The notes under the pieces: generated by a model
The model's database searches: none
What the model was told of the DNA's origin: nothing
Seen by the model: the letters and a program-made list of their open reading frames with translations, nothing else
Shown: piece after piece, positions 18,711 to 27,383 of the stretch
How positions within the stretch are numbered: position 1 is the stretch's first letter
Layout of the letters: the number at the start of each line of letters is the position of its first letter
Program-made: the position numbers and the translations under genes
Assembly (NCBI GenBank): GCA_004558025.1
Contig: SFEG01000004.1
Location: 1-64,000 of the forward strand
DNA length: 64,000 nt
Reading direction: 5' to 3'
From: Clostridiales bacterium
Lineage (GTDB): Bacteria; Bacillota; Clostridia; Oscillospirales; Oscillospiraceae

Positions 18711-19250
18711 ATGTCAAGAATCGGTAGAGCTCCCATTACCGTCCCTGCAGGAGTGGAAGTTAAGGTTGACGGTCAGCACGTTTCCGTCAAGGGCCCCAAG
18801 GGCGCACTTGAGATGAACGTAGCACCCACTATGAAAGTCGAAGTCGAAGCAGGCGTCGTTCACGTCACCCGTCCCAACGACGAGAAGATGAACAGATCCC
18901 TCCACGGCCTGACCCGTACCCTCATCAACAACATGGTTGTCGGCGTATCCGAAGGATTCTCCAAGACCCTCGAGGTAAACGGCGTTGGCTACCGTGCAGC
19001 GAAGGAAGGCAAGAACCTGGTCCTGAACGTAGGTTACTCGCATCAGGTAATCATGCCCGAGACTGAGGACATCCAGATCGACGTCCCCAACCCCAACCAG
19101 ATCATCATCAAGGGTATCGACAAGCAGAAAGTCGGCCAGTTTGCAGCAGAAGTTCGTGGCAAGCGTCCTCCCGAGCCGTACAAGGGCAAGGGCATCAAGT
19201 ATGACTACGAAGTTATCCGCCGCAAAGAAGGCAAGACCGGCGCTAAGTAA
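18711..19250 (+). CDS. rplF: 50S ribosomal protein L6
   Basis: 179 residues, two KOW-like repeats near the GTPase centre. MSRIGRAPITVPAGVEVKVD and the end KRPPEPYKGKGIKYDYEVIR are typical. Confidence 0.98.
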   Translation: MSRIGRAPITVPAGVEVKVDGQHVSVKGPKGALEMNVAPTMKVEVEAGVVHVTRPNDEKMNRSLHGLTRTLINNMVVGVSEGFSKTLEVNGVGYRAAKEGKNLVLNVGYSHQVIMPETEDIQIDVPNPNQIIIKGIDKQKVGQFAAEVRGKRPPEPYKGKGIKYDYEVIRRKEGKTGAK

Positions 19251-19266
19251 TAGGAGGTGTGCCTGA

Positions 19267-19626
19267 ATGATTAAAAGACCTGATACAAGAGCGCAGCGCA
19301 TCAAGCGCCACGCAAGAGTACGCGGCAAGATCTCCGGCACCGCCGAAAGACCCCGCCTGAGCGTATTCCGCAGCGAGAATCACATTTATGCCCAGATCAT
19401 CGACGACGTAGCAGGCACGACCCTCGTGTCCGCCTCCACCGTTGAAAAGGGCTTTGAAGGCAACGGCAGCAATGTCGAGGCCGCAAAGAAGATCGGCGCA
19501 ACCGTCGCCGAGCGTGCACTGGCAAAGGGAATCGAGAACGTCGTGTTCGACCGCGGCGGCTACATTTTCCACGGCCGTGTTGCAGCACTTGCAGAAGGTG
19601 CCCGCGAGGGCGGCCTGAAGTTCTAA
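19267..19626 (+). CDS. rplR: 50S ribosomal protein L18
   Basis: 119 residues. It binds 5S rRNA. RLSVFRSENHIYAQIIDD and the C-terminal FDRGGYIFHGRVAALAEGAR are typical. Confidence 0.98.
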   Translation: MIKRPDTRAQRIKRHARVRGKISGTAERPRLSVFRSENHIYAQIIDDVAGTTLVSASTVEKGFEGNGSNVEAAKKIGATVAERALAKGIENVVFDRGGYIFHGRVAALAEGAREGGLKF

Positions 19627-19645
19627 GGGGAGGAGGAAAACTATT

Positions 19646-20170
19646 ATGGCATACAATAATGACAGAAGAGATCGCCGCAGAGACGAGGAAGCATCCGAGT
19701 TTGTTGAAAAGGTAGTTTCCCTCAACCGCGTCAGCAAGACCGTCAAGGGCGGCCGTGTTATGAAGTTCTCCGCACTTTGCGTCGTTGGAGACGGCAAGGG
19801 CCGCGTAGGCTATGGCCTGGGCAAGGCAAACGAAGTTTCCGAAGCTATCCGCAAGGGTCTTGAGGATGCAAAGAAGAACATCGTTACCGTTACCCTCCAG
19901 GGCACGACCATTCCCCACGAGATCATCGGAGCTTTCGGTGCAGGCCGCGTCCTGCTCAAGCCCGCAGCACCCGGTACCGGCGTTATCGCCGGCGGCGCTG
20001 TCCGTGCAGTTGTTGAGGCAGCCGGCATCAAGGACATCCGTACCAAGTGCCTGCGCACCAACAATCCCGCAAACGTAGTTGCAGCAACCATGCAGGGTCT
20101 TATGTCTCTGCGTGATGCAGCTCAGGTGGCTGCCGTCCGCGGCAAGACTCCTGAAGAAGTTCAGGCTTAA
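19646..20170 (+). CDS. rpsE: 30S ribosomal protein S5
   Basis: 174 residues. It shapes decoding fidelity and spectinomycin binding. VKGGRVMKFSALCVVGDGKG and the loop GFGAGRVLLKPAAPGTGVIA-like region are intact. The N-terminal tail is rich in Arg and Asp. Confidence 0.98.
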   Translation: MAYNNDRRDRRRDEEASEFVEKVVSLNRVSKTVKGGRVMKFSALCVVGDGKGRVGYGLGKANEVSEAIRKGLEDAKKNIVTVTLQGTTIPHEIIGAFGAGRVLLKPAAPGTGVIAGGAVRAVVEAAGIKDIRTKCLRTNNPANVVAATMQGLMSLRDAAQVAAVRGKTPEEVQA

Positions 20171-20182
20171 GGAGGACTTGAA

Positions 20183-20362
20183 ATGGCTAATCTTAGAATT
20201 AAGCTCGTCAAGAGCCTGAACGGTCGCCTCGATAAGCACATTGCGACCGCAAACTCCCTCGGACTGCACAAGATCGGAAACGAGACCGTCCAGCCCGACA
20301 ACCCCCAGACCAGGGGCAAGATCGCCAAGATCGGCTATCTCCTCCAGGTAACCGAAGAATAA
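20183..20362 (+). CDS. rpmD: 50S ribosomal protein L30
   Basis: 59 residues, read directly: MANLRIKLVKSLNGRLDKHI, then TANSLGLHKIG and a conserved GKIAKIGYLLQV ending. AAGGAGG lies 6 nt upstream, and it fits exactly between rpsE and rplO. Confidence 0.97.
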   Translation: MANLRIKLVKSLNGRLDKHIATANSLGLHKIGNETVQPDNPQTRGKIAKIGYLLQVTEE

Positions 20363-20376
20363 GGAGGAAAAGCATA

Positions 20377-20817
20377 ATGTATATTCATGAACTTTCTCCC
20401 GTAGCCGGCTCCACCCACGTTGACAAGCGCAAGGGCAGAGGCCACGCGACCGGCAACGGCAAGACCGCAGGCCGCGGCCACAAGGGCCAGAAGGCACGCT
20501 CCGGCGGCGGTGTCCGTATCGGCTTCGAAGGCGGCCAGATGCCTCTGGCACGCCGTATCCCCAAGAGAGGCTTCAACAATATCTTTGCAAAGCCCCTCGA
20601 GGCGATCAACGTCTCCGAGCTCGACAGATTCGAGGACGGCGCAGTTGTCGACGCAAAGGCTCTTCTCGACGCAGGCGTGCTTTCCAAGTGCCGCTATGGC
20701 GTTAAGATCCTCGGCAATGGCGAAATAAGCAAGAAACTTACTGTTAAGGCTTCCGCTTTTTCTGAAACCGCAAAAGAGAAAATTGAGGCGGCAGGCGGAA
20801 AGGCCGAGGTGATCTAA
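20377..20817 (+). CDS. rplO: 50S ribosomal protein L15
   Basis: 146 residues, a late-assembly organiser of 23S rRNA. The Gly/Arg-rich N-terminal extension (KRKGRGHATGNGKTAGRGHK) and GFEGGQMPLARRIPKRGF are diagnostic. The secY start follows its stop directly. Confidence 0.98.
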   Translation: MYIHELSPVAGSTHVDKRKGRGHATGNGKTAGRGHKGQKARSGGGVRIGFEGGQMPLARRIPKRGFNNIFAKPLEAINVSELDRFEDGAVVDAKALLDAGVLSKCRYGVKILGNGEISKKLTVKASAFSETAKEKIEAAGGKAEVI

Positions 20818-22092
20818 GTGCTGCAGACAATGCGTAACGCATGGAAGATCACTGACCTGCGTCATAAGATACTCTTTACGCTCGTCATTATCCTCCTTTA
20901 CCGTCTCGGTAATGCCGTTCCCGTTCCTTACGTCAACATCGATGCCCTTAACAGCTACTTCTCGCAGATGCAGAATACTGTTCTCGGCCTTCTGAACGTA
21001 ATGAGCGGCGGCGCGTTTTCAAACGCAACGATCTTCGCGCTTTCCATCCAGCCCTACATCAACGCATCCATCATCATTCAGCTTCTGTGCATCGCTATTC
21101 CCGCACTTGAGCGTATGAGCAAGGAAGAAGGCGAGGAAGGCAAGAAGAAGATCGCCTCCATCACTCGTTACACCACCGTAGCGATCGGCCTTATCCAGGG
21201 CTTCGCTTACTACTACATGATCATGAAGTCTCAGTTCCTGACCGCCGACGGCCAGGGCGTCTGGGCGGCGATCGTCATCATCCTGACCTTCACCTCCGGT
21301 TCGGCTCTTATCATGTGGCTCGGCGAGCAGATCACGGAATTCGGTATCGGCAACGGCATTTCCATCATCCTGTTTGCCAGTATCGTTTCCCGCTTCCCGC
21401 CGTCCCTGTATCAGATGATCACCAACACCGTAAACGGCACCGTTGCATGGTGGATCAACGTCCTCCTGCTCCTTGGCGCACTTGCGATGATCGTCCTGAT
21501 CGTTCTGATAAACGACTCCGAGCGCCGCATCCCCGTCCAGTACGCAAAGCGCGTTGTCGGACGTAAGATGTACGGCGGCCAGAGCACCCACCTTCCCATG
21601 AAGGTCAACATGTCCGGCGTTCTGCCCATCATCTTCGCTCAGTCGATAGCGACCCTGCCCGCGACCATCGCGGCATTCACCGGCCACTCTGACAGCGCAT
21701 GGGCAAGCACGACCAGCATACCCTATGCGATCATCTACTTCCTGCTGATCATCTTCTTCGCCTACTTCTACTCCACCATCCAGTTCAATCCCGTGGAGGT
21801 AGCAAACAACCTGAAGAAGAACGGCGGCTACATCCCCGGCTTCCGTCCGGGCAAGCCGACCAGCGAGTTCATCAAGAAGGTGCTCAACAAGATCACCCTG
21901 TTCGGCGCGATCTACCTTGGCATTATCGCAATAGTTCCTATTCTTATCAGCCACTTCAGCACCTCCGCTTCCCTCAGCGGCATTTCCCTTGGCGGCACCT
22001 CGATAATCATCGTTGTCGGTGTTGCACTTGAGACCGTCCGCGCACTCGAGGCACAGATGCTGATGCGCAACTACAAGGGCTTCCTTAGCTAA
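20818..22092 (+). CDS. secY: SecY, protein translocase channel
   Basis: 424 residues with ten membrane spans, the core of the SecYEG pore that SecA drives. The plug and TM1 region (RHKILFTLVIILLYRLGN), YYYMIMKSQ, and cytosolic loop RRIPVQYAKR, which contacts SecA and the ribosome, are visible. I keep the GTG at 20818, directly after the rplO stop. ATG at 20830 is an alternative start four codons later. Confidence 0.97.
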   Translation: MLQTMRNAWKITDLRHKILFTLVIILLYRLGNAVPVPYVNIDALNSYFSQMQNTVLGLLNVMSGGAFSNATIFALSIQPYINASIIIQLLCIAIPALERMSKEEGEEGKKKIASITRYTTVAIGLIQGFAYYYMIMKSQFLTADGQGVWAAIVIILTFTSGSALIMWLGEQITEFGIGNGISIILFASIVSRFPPSLYQMITNTVNGTVAWWINVLLLLGALAMIVLIVLINDSERRIPVQYAKRVVGRKMYGGQSTHLPMKVNMSGVLPIIFAQSIATLPATIAAFTGHSDSAWASTTSIPYAIIYFLLIIFFAYFYSTIQFNPVEVANNLKKNGGYIPGFRPGKPTSEFIKKVLNKITLFGAIYLGIIAIVPILISHFSTSASLSGISLGGTSIIIVVGVALETVRALEAQMLMRNYKGFLS

Positions 22093-22108
22093 AAGAAGGT
22101 GCAGTGAT

Positions 22109-22741
22109 ATGAAGCTTATACTTTTAGGCGCTCCCGGCGCCGGTAAAGGTACTCAGGCTGAGATACTGAGCCGTATGCTCTCTATCCCCACCATTTCTAC
22201 CGGCAACATCCTCCGTGCGGCCATGAAAAACGGCACGCCGGTCGGTTTGCAGGCTAAGGCATATGTGGAAAGCGGCAAGCTCGTTCCCGACGATGTCATC
22301 ATCGGTATCGTCAACGAGCGCCTCGCCGAGCCCGATTGCAAAAACGGCTATATCCTCGACGGTATGCCGAGAACCATCCCCCAGGCCGAAGCGCTCGAGC
22401 AGGCAGGTATCGACATCGACTGTGCGCTGTCCATCGAGATAGCGGACGAGACGATAATCGACCGTATGTCCGGACGCAGGACCTGCAAGGATTGCAGCCA
22501 GACCTTCCACATCGTGTCCAATCCTCCCAAGGTGGAGGGAAAGTGCGATTTCTGCGGCGGCGAGCTGACCATCCGCAAGGATGACGCTCCCGAGACCGTC
22601 AAGGCGCGCCTTGCCACCTACCACAAGGAGACCGAGCCCCTCAAGGCTTTCTACGAAAGCCGCGGCAAGCTCAAGAGCGTTGACAATCAGCCGACCATCG
22701 AGGCTACGACTGAGGCAATCAAGGCTGCATTAGGGATCTGA
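22109..22741 (+). CDS. adk: Adenylate kinase
   Basis: 210 residues. It interconverts AMP, ATP and ADP. P-loop GAPGAGKGTQAE (residues 7-18), DGMPRTIPQAE and a zinc-binding LID with CKDC and CDFC are seen, the Gram-positive type. It lies in the usual secY-adk-map order. Confidence 0.98.
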   Translation: MKLILLGAPGAGKGTQAEILSRMLSIPTISTGNILRAAMKNGTPVGLQAKAYVESGKLVPDDVIIGIVNERLAEPDCKNGYILDGMPRTIPQAEALEQAGIDIDCALSIEIADETIIDRMSGRRTCKDCSQTFHIVSNPPKVEGKCDFCGGELTIRKDDAPETVKARLATYHKETEPLKAFYESRGKLKSVDNQPTIEATTEAIKAALGI

Positions 22742-22744
22742 GCT

Positions 22745-23521
22745 ATGTCGAGAGATCCAATCATAATCAAAACACCTCACGAGATCGAGATCATGCGCAA
22801 GGCGGGAGCAATAACCGCCGGCGCACGATCCGTCGCGCGGGCCGCGATAGCCGACGGCCTGACCACGAAGCAGGTAAACCGGGAGGTAAACGACTTTATC
22901 ATCAAGTCGCGCGCTATCCCGACCTTCAAGGGCTACGGCGGCTTCCCGGCAAGCACCTGCATCTCCATCAATGAAGAGGTCATCCACGGCATCCCCGGAA
23001 AGCGCGTCATTCACAACGGCGACATTGTCTCCGTTGACGTGGGTGCGACCTTCGGCGGCTTCGTGGGCGACTGCGCGGGCACTTACCCCTGCGGCGAAAT
23101 CTCAGATCAGGCTAAAAAACTCATAGAGGTCACACGTCAGAGCTTTTATGAGGGACTGAAATTCGCAAGAGCGGGCTATCGCATCGACGATATCGGCTCT
23201 GCGATACAGGAATATGCCGAGTCGCACGGCTTCGGCGTTGTGCGCGACTATGTCGGACACGGCGTCGGCCGCAATATGCACGAGGCACCCGAGGTCCCGA
23301 ATTACAGCATAAAAGGCAAAAGGGCGAACCCCCGTCTCGTTGCCGGTATGACGATAGCCATCGAGCCGATGATAACGGCCGGCGGCTACGGCGTTCATGT
23401 TCTGGATAACGACTGGACGGTCGTGACCAATGACGGAAGTCTTGCCGCGCATTATGAGAACACGATCCTCATAACCGACGGCGAGGCAGAAATACTCACT
23501 ATGGCAGAGAACATTGACTGA
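22745..23521 (+). CDS. map: Methionine aminopeptidase, type I
   Basis: 258 residues. It removes N-terminal Met from new proteins with two metal ions. Metal ligands appear in SVDVGATFGGFVGDCAGTY, GHGVGRNMHEAPEVPNY, IEPMI and the late HYENTILIT. It starts 3 nt after adk. The KOW-domain RNA-binding gene that often sits between map and infA in Clostridia is absent. Confidence 0.97.
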   Translation: MSRDPIIIKTPHEIEIMRKAGAITAGARSVARAAIADGLTTKQVNREVNDFIIKSRAIPTFKGYGGFPASTCISINEEVIHGIPGKRVIHNGDIVSVDVGATFGGFVGDCAGTYPCGEISDQAKKLIEVTRQSFYEGLKFARAGYRIDDIGSAIQEYAESHGFGVVRDYVGHGVGRNMHEAPEVPNYSIKGKRANPRLVAGMTIAIEPMITAGGYGVHVLDNDWTVVTNDGSLAAHYENTILITDGEAEILTMAENID

Positions 23522-23554
23522 CGATTTGTCAAACCGACCAGGAGGAAAATTATT

Positions 23555-23773
23555 TTGGCAAAAGACGACGTAATCGAACTCGAGGGCACGGTAGTCGAGT
23601 CCCTGCCCAACACCATGTTTATGGTCGATATCGGCCAGGGTCATACGATCCTTGCCCATATCTCCGGTAAGCTCAGAATGAACTTTATCAGGATCCTCCC
23701 CGGCGATAAGGTCACGGTGCAGATGTCTCCGTACGATCTGACCCGCGGACGTATCACCTGGAGAAGTAAGTAG
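23555..23773 (+). CDS. infA: Translation initiation factor IF-1
   Basis: 72 residues, OB fold that blocks the A site during initiation. AKDDVIELEGTVVESLPNTM and the end DLTRGRITWRSK are typical. The start is TTG, placed by the AGGAGG site and family alignment. Confidence 0.97.
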   Translation: MAKDDVIELEGTVVESLPNTMFMVDIGQGHTILAHISGKLRMNFIRILPGDKVTVQMSPYDLTRGRITWRSK

Positions 23774-23785
23774 GAGGTAAAACAA

Positions 23786-23899
23786 ATGAAAGTAAGACCT
23801 TCCGTGAAGCCTATGTGCGAAAAGTGCAAGATCATAAAGCGCAAGGGCAAAGTCATGGTAATTTGCGAAAACCCCAAGCATAAGCAGAGACAGGGCTGA
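23786..23899 (+). CDS. rpmJ: 50S ribosomal protein L36
   Basis: 37 residues, read directly: MKVRPSVKPMCEKCKIIKRK, then GKVMVICENPKHKQRQG. The C-C-C-H zinc ligands are present. A GGAGG site precedes it and infA lies just upstream, as is usual. Confidence 0.97.
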   Translation: MKVRPSVKPMCEKCKIIKRKGKVMVICENPKHKQRQG

Positions 23900-24024
23900 T
23901 AATTAACCCAGCTCGTCCGACAAAAGTAAGATCCCGCATGGACCGCAAGGCTCCCTCCGGCGGGAATAAGCCAAGCGGATCCGCCAAAATGCGGAATAAT
24001 AATCGAAAGGAATGATCGATCAAT
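23900..24024 (+). other. Structured rpmJ-rpsM spacer
   Basis: 125 nt without a gene. It contains CCCGC..GCGGG and the palindrome GCGGATCCGC (near 23975), which could form hairpins ahead of the GAAAGGA site of rpsM. No promoter seen. Confidence 0.3.
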
Positions 24025-24311
24025 ATGGCACGTATAGCCGGCGTTGACCTGCCCAAGGACAAGAGAATTGAGATAGGACTCACTTATGTCTACGGTATCG
24101 GCAGAACCAGCGCAAGTGCATCGACCACCACTACATCGTTGAAGGCGACCTTCGCCGCAGCGTGGCGCTCGATATCAAGCGCCTGACCGAGATCGGCTGC
24201 TATCGCGGCCTGCGTCATCGCCGCGGTCTGCCCGTTCGCGGACAGCGCAGCAAGACCAACGCACGTACCCGCAAGGGTCCGAAACGCACCATCGCAAATA
24301 AGAAGAAGTAA
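24025..24311 (+). pseudogene. rpsM: rpsM, 30S ribosomal protein S13 with internal deletion
   Basis: S13 sits in the 30S head and forms bridges with L5 and tRNA. Thirty normal residues (MARIAGVDLPKDKRIEIGLT.., GIGRTSA) end near 24114. In another frame, from 24114, 65 normal C-terminal residues follow (KCIDHHYIVEGDL, RHRRGLPVRGQRSKTNARTR, ANKKK). Against known S13 of 121-123 residues about 26 residues are missing, a loss of roughly 80 bp that breaks the frame. As read, the product would be nonsense after residue 30. S13 is essential or nearly so in most bacteria, so an assembly gap or a second copy is likely. Confidence 0.9.
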
Positions 24312-24326
24312 GGAGGGATATGAATT

Positions 24327-24725
24327 ATGGCAGCAAACGCAAAGAAAAAAGTCAGAACACGCCGCAGAGAGCGTAAGAACATTGAAAAGGGCCAGGTTCA
24401 TATCAGCTCTTCCTTCAATAACACCATGGTCACCATCACCGACACCCAGGGCAACGCAATCTCCTGGGCATCTGCCGGCGGCATGGGCTTCCGTGGCAGC
24501 AGAAAGTCTACCCCCTTCGCAGCTCAGACCGCAGCCGAGACTGCCGCAAAGGCAGCTATGGAGCATGGTCTGAAGACCGTCGAAGTGTTCGTCAAGGGCC
24601 CCGGCTCGGGCAGAGAGGCGGCTATCCGCGCTCTGCAGACCGCAGGTCTTGAAGTAACGATGATCAAGGACGTAACCCCCATTCCTCACAATGGCTGCCG
24701 TCCTCCGAAACGTCGTCGTGTCTAA
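24327..24725 (+). CDS. rpsK: 30S ribosomal protein S11
   Basis: 132 residues on the 30S platform. GQVHISSSFNNTMVTITDTQ and the C-terminal IPHNGCRPPKRRRV are diagnostic. Confidence 0.98.
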   Translation: MAANAKKKVRTRRRERKNIEKGQVHISSSFNNTMVTITDTQGNAISWASAGGMGFRGSRKSTPFAAQTAAETAAKAAMEHGLKTVEVFVKGPGSGREAAIRALQTAGLEVTMIKDVTPIPHNGCRPPKRRRV

Positions 24726-24744
24726 TTGAAGGAGGGAAAGACAA

Positions 24745-25368
24745 ATGGCAAGATATACTGAAGCAGTCTGCCGCCTGTGCCGCAGAGAAGGTCAGAAGCT
24801 CTTCCTTAAGGGCGACCGCTGCTACACCAAGTGCGCGCTTGAGAACAGATCCTATGCACCCGGCCAGCACGGCCAGGGCCGCAGCAAGAGCTCCGAGTAC
24901 GGTCTGCAGCTTCGTGAGAAGCAGAAGGCAAAGAGATACTACGGCGTTCTTGAGAGTCAGTTCCGCAGCTACTATGAGATGGCAGAGCGCCGTCCCGGCA
25001 AGACCGGCGAGAACCTCCTGAGCATCCTCGAGTGCCGTCTGGACAACGTCGTGTATCGCCTCGGCTTTGCAATGAGCCGCGCCGAAGCACGTCAGATGGT
25101 CAGCCACGGTCACTTCACCGTAAACGGCCGCAAGGTCAATATCCCCAGCTATCAGGTAAAGCCCGGCATGGTCATTACTCTGAAAGAGAGCAGCCGTGGT
25201 CTTGAGAAGATCAAGGCCAATGTTGAGGCAAACAGCTCACGTCCCGCACCCAAGTGGCTTGAGTACGACGCAAACAACATGATCGCAAAGGTCGTCGCAG
25301 TGCCCGCACGCGATGACATCGACCTCCCCATCGAGGAGCGCCTCATCGTCGAGTTGTACTCCAAGTAA
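24745..25368 (+). CDS. rpsD: 30S ribosomal protein S4, zinc type
   Basis: 207 residues. A primary 16S binder that in other bacteria represses the alpha operon. The N-terminus keeps the Cys zinc site (CRLCRREGQKLFLKGDRCYT..C). The S4 RNA-binding domain (LECRLDNVVYRLGFAMSRAE) follows. Confidence 0.98.
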   Translation: MARYTEAVCRLCRREGQKLFLKGDRCYTKCALENRSYAPGQHGQGRSKSSEYGLQLREKQKAKRYYGVLESQFRSYYEMAERRPGKTGENLLSILECRLDNVVYRLGFAMSRAEARQMVSHGHFTVNGRKVNIPSYQVKPGMVITLKESSRGLEKIKANVEANSSRPAPKWLEYDANNMIAKVVAVPARDDIDLPIEERLIVELYSK

Positions 25369-25450
25369 TACAGATACCCTCAATTGGTAAGCTGACAAAA
25401 CTCAGGGCGCAAATCATGCGCCGAACTTAATAAGGAGGGTTATATTTAAT
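25369..25450 (+). other. rpsD-rpoA spacer with hairpin
   Basis: 82 nt. GGCGCAAATCATGCGCC (near 25407) forms a short hairpin before AAGGAGGG. No promoter recognised. Confidence 0.3.
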
Positions 25451-26401
25451 ATGATCGAAATAGAAAAGCCGCGTATAGAGTGCATTGAAACTCCGACAGA
25501 CAGCTCCTATGGCAAGTACATTATCGAGCCGCTGGAGCGCGGCTACGGCACGACACTTGGTAACTCTCTGCGCAGGGTCTTATTGTCCTCACTGCCCGGC
25601 ACTGCCGCCACCTCGATAAAGATCGCAGGCGTGCAGCATGAGTTTTCGACCATCCCCGGTGTTAAGGAAGACGTGACCGAGATCGTTCTTAACGTTAAGA
25701 GCATCATCGCCCGTCTCCACTCCGAGGAGCCCAAGACCGTCTACATCGAGGCCGTCGGCGAAGGCGTTGTCACCGCCGGCGACATCAAGGCAGACGCCGA
25801 GGTCGAGATCCTCAACCCCGAGCAGCCCATAGCCACCCTCGGACCCGACGGTGCGCTCTCCATGGAGCTCACTTTCGATCACGGCAGGGGCTATGTATCT
25901 GCGGACAAGAACAAAACGGCCCAAACCGCAATCGGGACCATCCCCGTTGATTCTATCTACACACCTGTCCTGAAGGTCAACTACTCGGTCGAAAATACCC
26001 GCGTAGGTAATCAGACCGACTTTGACAAGCTGACCATCGAGGTGTGGACGGACAAGACCATCACCGCGCGCGACGCGGTGTCTCTCGGTGCAAAGATCCT
26101 CTGTGACCACTTCACCCTGTTCACCGACCTTTCCGACGCAGTCGGAAACCGCCCGACCGTCGTCGAAAAGACCGAGACCCAGCGTGATAAGGTCCTTGAG
26201 ATGACCATCGAGGAGCTTGACCTGTCCGTAAGAAGCTTCAACTGCCTCAAACGAGCAAACATCAACACTGTTGAGGACCTCATCTCCAAGACTCAGGACG
26301 AGATGATAAAGGTCCGTAACCTTGGCCGCAAGTCCCTCGAGGAGGTCGAGCACAAGCTCGCCATGATGGGACTGTCTCTCGCGGACGAGGACAACAACTA
26401 A
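25451..26401 (+). CDS. rpoA: RNA polymerase alpha subunit
   Basis: 316 residues. The N-terminal dimer domain (EPLERGYGTTLGNSLRRVLL) and the C-terminal DNA-binding domain (SVRSFNCLKRANINTVEDLI, then RNLGRKSLEEVEHKL) are intact, joined by a flexible linker near residue 230-245. Confidence 0.99.
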   Translation: MIEIEKPRIECIETPTDSSYGKYIIEPLERGYGTTLGNSLRRVLLSSLPGTAATSIKIAGVQHEFSTIPGVKEDVTEIVLNVKSIIARLHSEEPKTVYIEAVGEGVVTAGDIKADAEVEILNPEQPIATLGPDGALSMELTFDHGRGYVSADKNKTAQTAIGTIPVDSIYTPVLKVNYSVENTRVGNQTDFDKLTIEVWTDKTITARDAVSLGAKILCDHFTLFTDLSDAVGNRPTVVEKTETQRDKVLEMTIEELDLSVRSFNCLKRANINTVEDLISKTQDEMIKVRNLGRKSLEEVEHKLAMMGLSLADEDNN

Positions 26402-26425
26402 CTCTAACAAGGAGGAAACACCGAA

Positions 26426-26767
26426 ATGCCCGGAACAAGAAAGCTCGGCAAGACGACCGATCAGCGCATTGCAATGCTCCGTCAGCAGGTAACCGATCTG
26501 CTCGATAAGGGCCGCATGGAGACCACTGTCACCCGCGCAAAGGAGATCGCTCCCATGGCCGAGAAAATGATAAGCCTCGGCAAGAAAAAGGATCTGGCTG
26601 CATACCGTCAGGCACTGGCCTTCATCACCCGTGAAGACGTTGCAAAGAAGACATTTGACGAGCTGAGCGTTAAGTACGCCGACCGCAACGGCGGCTACAC
26701 CCGCATCACCCGCATCGGACCCCGCCGCGGCGACGCAGCCGAAATGGCAGTCATCGAGCTGGTCTGA
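26426..26767 (+). CDS. rplQ: 50S ribosomal protein L17
   Basis: 113 residues near the tunnel exit. MPGTRKLGKTTDQRIAMLRQ and the ending GYTRITRIGPRRGDAAEMAV are typical. It is the last gene of the ribosomal cluster and is followed by a terminator. Confidence 0.98.
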   Translation: MPGTRKLGKTTDQRIAMLRQQVTDLLDKGRMETTVTRAKEIAPMAEKMISLGKKKDLAAYRQALAFITREDVAKKTFDELSVKYADRNGGYTRITRIGPRRGDAAEMAVIELV

Positions 26768-26786
26768 TCAGCATATAAACTAAAGT

Positions 26787-26813
26787 AAAGCACCCCGTTA
26801 AACGGGGTGCTTT
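26787..26813 (+). terminator. End of the alpha operon
   Basis: AAAGCACCCCG / CGGGGTGCTTT stem with a 5-nt loop, 20 nt after rplQ. The U run is only three bases, so some read-through to the greA-like gene is plausible. Confidence 0.7.
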
Positions 26814-26833
26814 ATGGCATTAGAGGGACTATC

Positions 26834-27337
26834 ATGCATGACGATCTGACGAAACAGGATATTGCAAAAATGCAGGCGGAGCTTGACCACCGCAGGCTTG
26901 AGCTCATGCCCGAACTTTTGGAGGAGGTCAAGCGCACCCGCGCCTTCGGCGACCTGAGCGAAAACTTCGAGTATAAGGAGGCAAAGCGCGCGAAAAACCG
27001 CAACGCCAGCCGTATACGCTATCTCGAAAACATGATAAAGTCGGCGCATATAATCGACTCCGACTCCGCCGCCGACGAGGTCGGGCTTTACGATAAGGTC
27101 GAGATATATATTCCCGAGGACGACGAGACGAACGTTATTCAGGTCGTGACGACCATACGGACAGACCCACTCAAGGGACTTATAAGCCGCGAATCGCCCT
27201 TCGGAAAGGCCGTGCTCGGCAAAAAGGCCGGGGATCATATCATGGTGTATGTTAATGATAACTACAGTTATGAGGCGGTCATAAAAAGCATAACGAAGGC
27301 CGAGGACGACGGCTCGGCGCCCATATTGCAATACTAA
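26834..27337 (+). CDS. GreA/GreB-family transcription elongation factor
   Basis: 167 residues. The family inserts a coiled-coil into the RNA polymerase secondary channel to rescue arrested complexes. The coiled-coil tip GDLSENFEYKEAKRAKNRNA (acidic D and E) and the C-terminal ISRESPFGKAVLGKKAGD are conserved. Start chosen at ATG 26834 behind AGAGGGA, which drops nine residues that would lie in the upstream terminator. Whether it is the main GreA or a paralogue cannot be told here. Confidence 0.88.
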   Translation: MHDDLTKQDIAKMQAELDHRRLELMPELLEEVKRTRAFGDLSENFEYKEAKRAKNRNASRIRYLENMIKSAHIIDSDSAADEVGLYDKVEIYIPEDDETNVIQVVTTIRTDPLKGLISRESPFGKAVLGKKAGDHIMVYVNDNYSYEAVIKSITKAEDDGSAPILQY

Positions 27338-27364
27338 AAAAGCACCCCTGTGGGGTGCTTTTTT
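27336..27364. terminator. Bidirectional terminator between greA-like and binding-protein genes
   Basis: Perfect 13-bp stem AAAAAAGCACCCC / GGGGTGCTTTTTT with a 3-nt loop, serving converging genes on both strands. Confidence 0.9.
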
Positions 27365-27383
27365 ACTGCCTATAGGGTTTATT

